6,009 nucleotides of DNA from CAZNVB01 sp964651495 (GCA_964651495.1 CAZYWP010000157.1:1-6009); one strand, 5' to 3'. Positions 1 to 6,009 are shown, counted from the first letter of the stretch. Notes: generated from the letters alone by a model not told the origin. Numbers and translations are program-made.

Positions 1-216
1 TACGGGTGCGGGTCTCCGCGGCTGCGGGAAGTCCAGATCGACTTGAGGCCGGTGGTAGGCCCGGCTATGAACTGAAGGGAGTGGTGGGTTTCATGGGTAG
101 AACGGCTTGCACAGAATCCAAGTAGGAGATGAGCGGTCTCCGTACCCTTGACCAAACCCGACAGTGAGTCTCCGACAGAATCTACAGATCAAAGGGGAGA
201 ATTTGCGGTCGTGCGA
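1..216. other. Decayed non-coding stretch at left edge
   Basis: No gene can be supported here. One plus-strand frame is open from base 1 to a TGA at 73-75 (24 residues, ending in a plausible VVGPAMN) and another from base 3 to a TAG near 125; either could be the tail of a gene outside the window, but both are too short to judge. The stretch leads into the transposase relic that starts near 217, so part of it may be the left end of that element. I did not find a convincing terminal inverted repeat. Confidence 0.3.
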
Positions 217-450
217 AAGCGATTCTCTGTCGACCAGAGATCATGGCTGAGGGGAAGCAGGCGGATATCGGAGTGCCGCTGGCGGAGCCGAACCGTCAGG
301 TGCGTATCTCGCAACAGACACTTCACTGTTGCCAGAGGCAGGGTACATACTTAGAGGTGGACCGCGCGCCGCGTTGCAGGAGAACGTGCTAGGCTGAGAC
401 GGCTGGTGGCCGACCTGATGCTGCCGGAGGTGCTGGCAGAAAAAGGCTAA
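217..450 (+). pseudogene. Relic of IS3-family transposase OrfA (frameshifted)
   Basis: This is the remains of the small helix-turn-helix subunit (OrfA) of an IS3-family transposase, which recognises the element ends together with OrfB. The pieces read in order across three frames. KRFSVDQ is at 217-237. IMAEGKQADIGVPLAEP and then RISQQTLH, the helix-turn-helix region, are in another frame from 240, continuing to TYLEVDRA near 345-368. LQEN is at 374-385 in the third frame. ARLRRLVADLML and VLAEKG are at 388-447, with a stop at 448-450. In intact relatives these follow in the same order (KRFSxEQI, KQAExGVPVAE, GISExTFYRW, LEVDQxRRLxEEN, RLKxLVADLxLDK, LQxVLxKK). At least three indels and a missing DKxxLQ block separate them, so the gene is long dead. 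The match is from remembered family motifs, not a search. Confidence 0.72.
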
Positions 451-561
451 GGCCCTCGCGGAACCATCAGGCTCAATGACTGTGCGAGAAGTACCGTGTT
501 GATGAGCGGCACGCTGTTGAAAAAGCTGCAGAATGTGTAAGGGAGCGTTCTGGGAGCACAC
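451..561 (+). pseudogene. Possible trace of IS3 OrfB N-terminus
   Basis: In an intact IS3 element the catalytic DDE subunit OrfB follows OrfA directly, and its first part usually reads like KALxP... then EKYxVSERRACRVLGxxRS. Here KAL can be read near 451, EKYRVDERHAV is clear at 486-518, and VLGAH appears in another frame at 547-561. Stops and frame changes lie between the pieces. Nothing resembling the DDE catalytic core follows, so all but the beginning of OrfB has been lost. The position right after the OrfA relic supports the reading, but the pieces are short. Confidence 0.42.
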
Positions 562-662
562 TGCTGGATCGGCCCTTCCTCCATCGGCATCTCTAGCATG
601 ATTTGCGCCAACAGAAAACTTTGGTTCGAACTTGACTCTTTCGAGGGAGGTCTTGATAATCC

Positions 663-1006
663 ATGAAGAAGCCTCTCACTCGCCGTGATTTCATTCATCT
701 TGTTGCGGGAGCCATTGCGCTCGCAGCGCCAATGATCACCCTTCATGAATCCACACGGAGCTCGGTCGCGCCGCGCGCCGTGCCGCCATCCGACACAGTT
801 CGATTTGGCATCGTCGGAACGGGCGCACGTAGCTGCGAGCTTCTCAAGGCTCTCGTCAGGTTCCGGGCACTGACAGCGTGGCTACCTGCGACTTTTACGA
901 AAGCCGCCATCAGGCCTCGCGTGAAGCCCTGGGGAATAAGGTCACCCTTACGACACGCGACTATTGCCAAATCCTCGACCGCAGGGACATTGATGCCGTC
1001 ATGCCC
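663..1006 (+). pseudogene. Truncated, frameshifted Tat-exported Gfo/Idh/MocA oxidoreductase
   Basis: This is the N-terminal quarter of a secreted or periplasmic Gfo/Idh/MocA-type NAD(P)-dependent oxidoreductase. Residues 1-~30 form a twin-arginine signal (LTRRDFIHL, then a hydrophobic AGAIALAAP stretch). The Rossmann fold begins with VRFGIVGTGARSCELLKALVR (about residues 46-66). The frame then shifts at about 858-860: loss of one G gives VPGTDSVATCDFYESRHQASREALG in the next frame, followed by TTRDYCQILDRRDIDAV, the usual second nucleotide-binding stretch. Similarity stops near 1003-1006, where VATPDHxH and the EKP motif should come next. About 300 residues, including the whole substrate-binding domain, are missing, so it cannot work. 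A GGAGGT at 646-651 sits 11 bases before the ATG. The shifted frame ends in a TGA (1058-1060) that overlaps the next gene's ATG. It belongs to a different branch from the intact Gfo/Idh gene at 3389-4459, which lacks a signal peptide. Confidence 0.75.
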
Positions 1007-1021
1007 GCAAAAAAGCAAAAT

Positions 1022-1050
1022 TTGGAATCCGTCTTTTTTTCGGATAAAAT
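1022..1050 (+). promoter_or_regulatory. Sigma70-like promoter, probably leaderless transcript
   Basis: TTGGAA (1022-1027) and TAAAAT (1045-1050) are separated by 17 bases, matching the housekeeping consensus at 4 of 6 and 5 of 6 positions. A start of transcription seven bases after the -10 box would fall on the A of the ATG at 1057. No Shine-Dalgarno sequence lies between the boxes and the ATG; that stretch is T-rich. The two facts fit a leaderless mRNA for the GWxTD gene. This is inferred from sequence alone. Confidence 0.5.
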
Positions 1051-1056
1051 ACATTC

Positions 1057-3287
1057 ATGACAAGAAAAACTGACGTATTGATTTTGATATTGATTTGTTC
1101 TGTCCTGACCTCGGGTCTGGCGCAGCAAAAAGTCAAGGAAAAAAACCTGCCGGCGAAGTATCAGGAGTGGCTCAACCTTGTCTCCTACATTATCCTTCCC
1201 CAGGAGAAAGACGTCTTCCTCCAGTTGCAGAATGATTTCGAGAGGGACATCTTCATCGAATCCTTCTGGAAACAGCGGGACCCGACCCCGGGAACGCCGC
1301 AGAATGAGTATAAAGAAGAAATCAACAAACGATTCCTTTATGTCAACACAGAGTTCTCCAAGGGCACTTCCCGCCCGGGATGGATGACTGACCGGGGCCG
1401 CATCTACATGATTCTGGGTGAACCGCAGGGCCGGGAAAAAATCACTCTTCCCGAGCTCCAGCCCTGCGAGCTGTGGTCCTATTACGGCGATACAAGCAAG
1501 GGACAGCCGACCTACTTCGGGCTCATTTTTTTTCGCCGGGCGGGAATCGGCGAATTCACGCTCTACAGCCCGGTGGGCGATGGGCCGAAGAGCCTCATCA
1601 TTTATATGCCCTCCTTGGGTCTCAACCCCGATAGTCGCTGGGATGTCGTTCAGTATATCAGGGAATATGCTCCCACCCTGGCGCCTTACACCCTATCCAT
1701 CATTCCCCAGGAGATGGCCTTGGACATGGAGCCTTCAGTGCGCTCGGAAATCCTGATGGCCCAGATCCTTGATTCGCCGCGGAAAAACATCAACCCGTCC
1801 TATGCCACGCACTTCCTGCACTATAAGGGCGTTGTGAGCACGGAATATTTGACCAATTTCGTCGACAGCGAAACGGCCGTGGCCGTGGTGCGGGACGCGG
1901 TGGAGCGGATTCCCTTTCTGCATTATTCCGTCGCCCCCAAATCCATCTCCATTGATTTCTATGAACCGAACAAACAATATTTCTGTAATTATGAGGTCGA
2001 TGTCAGCCTGAAAAAAGGCGAGACCTTCATCTATCAGTCAGCTAAGGATTTCACCTATTATTTTCCGCGCGACGAGAGCGCCATGGTGGCGGCCAACGGC
2101 ATCGTCATCCAGGACAGCTTCCCCGCCATCGAAGGAAAGTACCGGCTGACCGTGCTGCTGCGGAATTCGGTGGGCAAAGAATTCAGTTTGCTGGAGAGAG
2201 ATGTCGTCATCGACAGCTCGGAATCGGCCCGGATCGGCGCCGTCCTCATGGGATATAAGACGGAAAGTCTCCAGGACAACAACCTGACGGCTTTCAGGTT
2301 CCGGGAGCAGAGGCTGTTCACCGATCCCAAGAACACGTTCACGGCGACGGATACCATTACGTTTTTCTGCCAGGTGGAAAACCCGAGCGAGGACCTCTGG
2401 AAGAACGGCGAAGTCCGGCTGACGGTCCGAGGGCTCAAGGCCGCTGCTCCGTCCGAGAAAAAATTGACTTCTCCCCTCAGGCTTCAGCCGTTCAGCCGGA
2501 TTATAGCCATCGGGCTCTCCTTACCGGCATCCGAATTGGCCCCCGATTACTATGATGCCGCCCTCAGCCTGGCGGATGGAGAGAGAGTCATCGACGAGAA
2601 AAAGGAGAATTTTATCATCTCGACGGCAACGGCCTTGGNNNNNNNNNNNNNNNNNNNNNNNNNNNNNNNNNNNNNNNNNNNNNNNNNNNNNNNNNNNNNN
2701 NNNNNNNNNNNNNNNNNNNNNNNNNNNNNNNNNNNNNNAGAGTCATCGACGAGAAAAAGGAGAATTTTATCATCTCGACGGCAACGGCCTTGGCCCGACC
2801 GATTATCCTGACCAAGACTCTGCCGCGCGGGCAAATTTATCTCCAGTACCTCGAGCTGGCCGGCCAGGCCGAAAAAGCTGGGGACCGGGCGGCGGCTGAA
2901 GCGTATTTCCAGCGGACGATGAACCTGGCCCCGGCCGATCCCGAAGTGAGCGCCTATTACTGCGGGTTCCTGATGCGGACGAAAAATTTCGAAAAAGCCC
3001 TTGAGCACATCGAAAAGGTCAAGGGGGACCCGACTCTCCAGTTTGATTATTTTCTCATCAAGGGGAAGGCGCTGCGGGAACTCGGCCGCTGCGAGGAGGC
3101 GATTCCGTTGCTCCTCGAAGGAAACAAGATCTATAACAGCGACACGCGGCTGCTCAACGCCCTGGGCTATTGCTATTACAGGACGGGGCAGAAAGGCAGC
3201 GCCCTGGAAGCCTTGAATGCGTCTCTCCGTCTCAACCCCGACCAGGAAGAGATCAAGAAGCTGGTCGAAGAGATCAATAAAAACTGA
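1057..3287 (+). CDS. Secreted GWxTD-domain protein with C-terminal TPRs (split by artefactual gap)
   Basis: The function of GWxTD-domain proteins is not established; they are found mainly in Acidobacteriota and other deep-branching Gram-negatives. Residues 1-~22 are a signal peptide (hydrophobic VLILILICSVL, cleavage likely after SGLA), so the protein is exported; there is no lipobox cysteine. The family signature is clear: FWKQRDPTPGTPQNEY at about 70-85 and GWMTDRGRIYMILGEP at 108-123, with the GWxTD motif at 108-112. Residues ~180-530 contain beta-rich segments (for example KYRLTVLLRNSVGKEFSLLERDVVI). Four TPR-like helical pairs follow at about 542-576, 577-607, 610-641 and 644-676. The Ns at 2639-2738 are flanked by identical 55-base ends. 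Joining 2638 directly to 2794 gives 2076 bases, exactly 692 codons including the stop, with a smooth ...ISTATALARPIILTKTLPR... junction. Read literally, the frame breaks after the gap and stops at 2811; the second half then seems to start at a TTG at 2790. I treat both parts as one gene of 691 residues. Confidence 0.85.
2584..2638 (+). repeat. Left copy of 55-bp contig-end duplication
   Basis: This 55-base segment, starting AGAGTCATCGACGAG and ending ACGGCCTTGG, is identical to 2739-2793 and ends exactly at the first N. A perfect repeat confined to the two gap edges is the mark of an unmerged overlap, probably equal to the assembler k-mer, not of a biological repeat. Confidence 0.9.
2639..2738. 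other. Assembly gap of exactly 100 Ns
   Basis: A run of exactly 100 unknown bases is a conventional placeholder, not a measured distance. Identical 55-base sequences on both sides indicate that the two contigs overlap and that the true gap is probably zero or negative. Confidence 0.95.
2739..2793 (+). repeat. Right copy of 55-bp contig-end duplication
   Basis: Begins at the first base after the Ns and repeats 2584-2638 without a mismatch. Its copy of the coding sequence is redundant: removing it together with the Ns (155 bases, not a multiple of three) restores the frame of the GWxTD gene. Confidence 0.9.
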
Positions 3288-3307
3288 TCCTTTCTGGCTC
3301 TCTTTCG

Positions 3308-3321
3308 TTTAGAATTCTAAA
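3308..3321. repeat. 14-bp perfect palindrome
   Basis: TTTAGAATTCTAAA is its own reverse complement and sits between the two convergent genes. It is AT-rich with no loop and no following T-run, so it is a poor terminator; a binding site is possible but there is no direct support. Confidence 0.4.
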
Positions 3322-3328
3322 ATAAAAT

Positions 3329-3350
3329 AGGGGTCAGGTCTCAACATTTA
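3329..3350 (+). repeat. Possible dispersed intergenic repeat (GGGGTCAGGTCT type)
   Basis: GGGGTCAGGTCTCAACATTT resembles a short motif (AGGGGTCAGGTCT..ACATTT) that I recall from intergenic regions and from the ends of IS200/Y1-type or REP-associated elements in many unrelated bacteria. The preceding AAAATA also fits that context. No Y1 transposase gene or second copy is present in the window, so this would be an isolated end or a REP-like remnant. The identification rests on recall. Confidence 0.4.
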
Positions 3351-3371
3351 ACAAAGCGGCGGCCAGCGCCG
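3350..3371 (-). terminator. Weak hairpin downstream of the minus-strand operon
   Basis: On the minus strand CGGCG (3371-3367), a five-base loop and CGCCG (3361-3357) form a short GC-only stem, followed by CTTTGTTAAA. It begins 17 bases past the stop of the Gfo/Idh gene, where a terminator is expected. The stem is only five pairs and the T-tract is interrupted, so it is a candidate at best. Confidence 0.3.
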
Positions 3372-3388
3372 AGATCCGGACTGCGGGC

Positions 3389-4459
3389 TTAGAGTTCCAA
3401 CCCCTCCAGGAGTTCGTCCAAATAGACTTCTTCACCGCGGCGCGCGGATTCGTAGAGCGCGATGATCAAATGGAGCGACCGCCGACCTTCGTAGCCGTCG
3501 CAGATGAGCTCCTCCTCACCGCGGACGGCGGCGATGAAATTGGCGATTTGCTTGATATGCCCTTCCACGGGGAATATCGTGGCCGAGGAGGCGGCGGTGC
3601 TGGCCTTGCCCTCGACGCCGACGATCGTCTCCTTGGCGACGGTCTCTTTGGAGTCTGAAACCGCCCAGCTGGTGATGGTGTCCTCGACCAGTACGGCAGT
3701 GCCGTGCGTCCCGTTGAATTCAAAGACGTTGCCCTGGCCGGGATTGGTGGCTGTCGCCGTCTGCAGGCGGCCGTAGGCTCCGTTCTTGAATTTGAGGAGC
3801 GCCAGCGCCACATCCTCGACTTCAATCCGGACATGGGCGACCGTGTCCATCCAAGCGTAAATTTTTTCCACGTCGCCCATCATGTAGAGGAGGAGGTCGA
3901 TGCCGTGCGTTCCCTGGGTCATGGACGCACCGCCGCCCTCCTTATCCCAGGTGCCGCGCCAGTCGGCGCTGTCATAATAGGCCTGGTTGCGCCAGTACTT
4001 GATCGAGGCGTCGCCGAAGACCATCCTGCCGAAGACGCCCTCGGCGATGGCCTTTTTGATCCGCTGCGCCGCTTCCTCGGTCCGTTTCTGGAAGATGACG
4101 GCCAGCTTGAGGTTTTGATCACGCGCCGCCACGATCATCCGGGTGGCGTCCTTGAGGTTAATGGCCATGCTCTTTTCCACGATGACATGCTTTCCCGCCT
4201 TTATGGCGGCGATGGCATGCCCGGCGTGAAGAAAGGTCGGCGAGCAGACGCAGACAGCGTCGATGTCCGGCCGGCGGAGCATGGTGTCGAGGTCGGTCAT
4301 GGCCTCGCCGCCGTGTTCGGCGGCAAAGAGTTCCGCGCTAGCCCGGTTGACGTCCGCCACGGCGACAATTTTCCCGTCCGGGTGGGCTTCGATGGCCTTG
4401 GCATGATAGGCGCTGATGACCCCCGCTCCAATGATCCCGAACCTGAATTTTTCCGCCAT
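3389..4459 (-). CDS. Gfo/Idh/MocA family NAD(P)-dependent sugar/cyclitol dehydrogenase
   Basis: A cytoplasmic oxidoreductase of 356 residues, the usual length for the family, which oxidises or reduces a hydroxyl of a sugar, sugar nucleotide or inositol with NAD(P). The N-terminal Rossmann fold starts at FGIIGAGVIS (residues 7-16, GxGxxx loop) and carries VADVN at 34-38 as the end of the second strand, where cofactor preference is set. SPTFLH (73-78) and VIVEKSMAINLKDA (92-105) follow; K96 is the conserved catalytic lysine, but the usual EKP is EKS here. The C-terminal domain has WRGTWDKEGGGASMTQGTHGID, with H185 and D188 in the catalytic positions of the family. The tail EGRRSLHLIIALYESARRG is typical of the family. 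There is no signal peptide. GGAGG (4469-4465) lies five bases before the ATG, fixing the start. It is the last gene of the operon, 12 bases after the aminotransferase, which suggests that it makes the keto substrate for that enzyme. The substrate is unknown. Confidence 0.9.
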   Translation of the reverse strand: MAEKFRFGIIGAGVISAYHAKAIEAHPDGKIVAVADVNRASAELFAAEHGGEAMTDLDTMLRRPDIDAVCVCSPTFLHAGHAIAAIKAGKHVIVEKSMAINLKDATRMIVAARDQNLKLAVIFQKRTEEAAQRIKKAIAEGVFGRMVFGDASIKYWRNQAYYDSADWRGTWDKEGGGASMTQGTHGIDLLLYMMGDVEKIYAWMDTVAHVRIEVEDVALALLKFKNGAYGRLQTATATNPGQGNVFEFNGTHGTAVLVEDTITSWAVSDSKETVAKETIVGVEGKASTAASSATIFPVEGHIKQIANFIAAVRGEEELICDGYEGRRSLHLIIALYESARRGEEVYLDELLEGLEL

Positions 4460-4471
4460 GGCATCCTCCGC

Positions 4472-5749
4472 TTATCGTCCTGCGGTTTTGCGGGCCTGTC
4501 TGAGAACGGCCGAGCCCATGAAGGCGTCCTTTTCCACGTCCAGGTTCAGAAGCTCAGTGGCGTTCTGACGCAGCTTTTTGACCGCCGCCGCGATCAGGGC
4601 GACGCGCTCCGCCTCGGCCAAGAGCAGGTTCTGCTCGAAGAAAATGACTTCGCGGCACAGTCGCTCCGTCACCGGGCAGGGCAGGTGTCTCATTTTCAGC
4701 CGTGAATTCGTCTCATAGACAGGCTGCTCATAGAGAGGCATAGGATAGAACGAGCTCGCCAGTACGCGCTCGGCGTTGAGGGCGGCCAGGAACTGGGCCC
4801 GGCTCACCCCTCCGAACCCGGGGCTGTCGAAGCGGAGGAGAAAAAGGTGATGGCCGTGACGGGTGCAGTAAGGCTGGTAGCGGAAGGGCTCGATTCCCGC
4901 GATCCCGTCCAACTCCCGGATCAAGAACTTCGCGTTCTCGAAGCGTTTCTTAGTCTGCTCTTCCAGCCGTTCGAGATGGCCGAGGGCGATGGCCGCCTGG
5001 ATCTCGGTGTAGCAGGCGTTCCAGCCGAAATTGTAATGGATATGGCCGGAGTACTTATCACGAACGCCCCGGCCGAACTTGCCCAGGGAATAGTGAATGC
5101 GGTCGATGAACTCCAGGTCATTCGAGGTGATGAACCCGCCCTCGCCGCTCTGCATGTTTTTTGACTGCTGAAAGCTGAAGGAGCCGGCGTCGCCGAGCGA
5201 CCCGGCCATCCGGTCTTTGTAGATGGCGCCGTGGGCCTGGGCGGCGTCCTCGAGAACCTTGATCCCATGCCGGTGGGCAATTTCCATGATCGGGTCCATG
5301 TCGGCCGGATGCCCGCCGATGTGAACCGGGATAACGGCCCTGGTCTTGTCGCTGACGGCCTCTTCGAATCGGGCAGGGTCGAGATTGGCGGTCCGGGGGT
5401 CAAGGTCGGCATAGACGACGGTCGCCCCCTGGTGATGAACGGCAATGGAAGTGGCCATGAACGTGGCGGCAGGTACGACGACCTCATCGCCGGGTCCGAT
5501 CCCCCAGGCCTCGAGACAGAGCTCCATGGAGACCGTCCCGTTGGCCACGGCCGCGCCGTATTTGACGCCACAATAGGCGGCGAACTTGGCGTTGAGCTTC
5601 GTGATCTTGGGACCGAGGCCCGTCCCGCCCCACAGGGTGCTGGCGAAGACCTCATCGAGAAGCCCACGCTCCCTGTCGCCGAGCTGGGGCCACTTGGGCC
5701 AAGGGCCGGTGATGGCGGGTTTCCCGCCCGATATGGCGAGTTCACTCAT
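4472..5749 (-). CDS. DegT/DnrJ/EryC1/StrS family PLP-dependent aminotransferase
   Basis: A fold-type I PLP enzyme of 425 residues that transfers an amino group, usually from glutamate or glutamine, to a keto sugar or keto-cyclitol. The fold marks appear in order: VANGTVSMEL (68-77, cofactor phosphate loop), GDEVVVPAATFMATSIAV (87-104), VIPVHIGGHPADMDPI (139-154), LEDAAQAHGA (166-175, D168 expected to contact the pyridine nitrogen), and GSFSFQQSKNMQSGEGG (189-205), in which K197 is the Schiff-base lysine. HIHYNFGWNACYTEIQAAIALGHLERLEE, the usual substrate-side stretch, comes next. The FSFQxSKxMxSGEGG form recalls the inosose/AHBA-synthase-like branch (StsC relatives), but that assignment is only suggestive. 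About 25 residues at the C-terminus (ending RQARKTAGR) look like an extension. AGGAG (5760-5756) six bases before the ATG supports the start. It lies 23 bases after the aldo/keto reductase and 12 before the Gfo/Idh gene, so co-transcription is very likely. Confidence 0.92.
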   Translation of the reverse strand: MSELAISGGKPAITGPWPKWPQLGDRERGLLDEVFASTLWGGTGLGPKITKLNAKFAAYCGVKYGAAVANGTVSMELCLEAWGIGPGDEVVVPAATFMATSIAVHHQGATVVYADLDPRTANLDPARFEEAVSDKTRAVIPVHIGGHPADMDPIMEIAHRHGIKVLEDAAQAHGAIYKDRMAGSLGDAGSFSFQQSKNMQSGEGGFITSNDLEFIDRIHYSLGKFGRGVRDKYSGHIHYNFGWNACYTEIQAAIALGHLERLEEQTKKRFENAKFLIRELDGIAGIEPFRYQPYCTRHGHHLFLLRFDSPGFGGVSRAQFLAALNAERVLASSFYPMPLYEQPVYETNSRLKMRHLPCPVTERLCREVIFFEQNLLLAEAERVALIAAAVKKLRQNATELLNLDVEKDAFMGSAVLRQARKTAGR

Positions 5750-5772
5750 GAATTTCTCCTATCCTGATCTAT

Positions 5773-6009
5773 TCATTTGACTTTGCCGCCTGCGTCCCTG
5801 ATTTTAGCCGGGGCCGCAAAATTTAACATCTGGCGGACCTTGAAATAATCCGGCCGGTCGATCGATTTCGCTACCGCGCCGGCCGCCTCGCGCACTTGAT
5901 TTCCATTCTTGACGCCGATGACGGCGCAATGAATCGCCGGATGGGAGAGGGTCGCGGCGAGCACAAGTTGATAGATGCTCATCCCGTATTGCCTGGCCAG
6001 CGGCGCCAA
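5773..6009 (-). CDS. Aldo/keto reductase, C-terminal fragment (runs off window)
   Basis: Only the last 78 residues are present; the frame is open to the window edge, so the start is outside. The segment ARQYGMSIYQLVLAATLSHP, then AVIGVKNGNQVREAAGAV, is the ending of the aldo/keto reductase barrel: a helix with a conserved 'xLAxxLxHP' pattern, a strand with the IxGxxxxxQV NADP(H)-binding motif, and a final helix. The catalytic Asp-Tyr-Lys-His residues lie upstream and cannot be checked. Such enzymes reduce aldehydes or ketones, or oxidise free sugars, with NADP(H). It is the upstream member of the three-gene operon seen here; the stop is 23 bases before the aminotransferase ATG. A degenerate TTG at 6007-6009 is not a credible start. 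Confidence 0.8.
   Translation of the reverse strand: MAPLARQYGMSIYQLVLAATLSHPAIHCAVIGVKNGNQVREAAGAVAKSIDRPDYFKVRQMLNFAAPAKIRDAGGKVK

Noticed and set aside
632..660. TTGACT-17-GATAAT, a strong-looking sigma70 promoter before the oxidoreductase relic
   Set aside because: Transcription would begin near 667, inside the coding start at 663, and the Shine-Dalgarno candidate lies between the two boxes, so it conflicts with use of that start. It may be chance or act only after decay of the gene.
241..746. Minus-strand open frames over the left region
   Set aside because: They have no family resemblance and overlap the plus-strand transposase relic, whose motif order is convincing.
1526..1533. Run of eight Ts within the GWxTD gene as a possible programmed slippage site
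   Set aside because: The reading frame is intact through it, encoding IFF, and neither shifted frame gives a meaningful product.
2584..2793. 55-bp direct repeat as a biological duplication or target site duplication
   Set aside because: The copies end exactly at the gap edges and collapsing them restores the gene, so an assembly overlap is the simpler explanation.
3704..4705. Long plus-strand open frame (333 codons) opposite the Gfo/Idh and DegT genes
   Set aside because: It is antisense to two well-supported enzymes, shows no recognisable domain, and long antisense frames are expected in GC-rich coding DNA.
4921..5745. Second minus-strand frame of 274 codons inside the DegT gene
   Set aside because: It is an out-of-frame shadow, rich in Ser, Pro and Arg, within the DegT reading frame that contains all catalytic motifs.

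Overview
The window looks like a metagenome-assembled scaffold from a GC-rich, Gram-negative-type bacterium. A secreted GWxTD-domain protein with C-terminal TPRs, a relic of a Tat-exported Gfo/Idh/MocA oxidoreductase, and a cytoplasmic Gfo/Idh-DegT-aldo/keto reductase operon together suggest the Acidobacteriota/Aminicenantes (former OP8) neighbourhood. This placement is inferred from gene content only; there is no rRNA or marker gene to confirm it.

Layout. Positions 1-~660 are decayed DNA. Inside it I can reconstruct a heavily frameshifted relic of an IS3-family transposase (OrfA at 217-450, with a trace of the OrfB start at 451-561). From 663 to about 1006 lies a second relic: the first ~115 residues of a twin-arginine-exported Gfo/Idh/MocA protein, with one frameshift and the rest of the gene missing. 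It runs directly into the promoter of the first intact gene on the plus strand (start 1057), which encodes a secreted GWxTD-domain protein. That gene is interrupted on paper by 100 Ns (2639-2738), but the 55 bases on each side of the gap are identical. Collapsing this overlap restores one open frame of 691 codons, with the N-terminal GWxTD domain, beta-rich middle segments and four C-terminal TPR-like repeats. The two 'genes' an automatic caller would report (1057-2811 and 2790-3287) are therefore one.

A 101-base convergent intergenic region (3288-3388) holds a 14-bp palindrome, a short sequence resembling a dispersed intergenic repeat, and a weak hairpin that could terminate the minus-strand operon.

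The right half is a tight minus-strand operon: aldo/keto reductase (C-terminal fragment, cut by the window edge), then a DegT/DnrJ/EryC1/StrS aminotransferase 23 bases downstream, then a Gfo/Idh/MocA dehydrogenase 12 bases further on. The last two have good Shine-Dalgarno sequences. A sugar or cyclitol dehydrogenase beside a PLP sugar aminotransferase suggests oxidation of a hydroxyl to a ketone followed by transamination to an amino sugar or aminocyclitol, the logic of kanosamine formation by NtdC/NtdA. The substrate cannot be read from the sequence.

I see no CRISPR array, RNA gene, phage module or defence system. The points most worth a second look are the artefactual gap splitting the GWxTD gene, its apparently leaderless promoter, and the amino-sugar-type operon.
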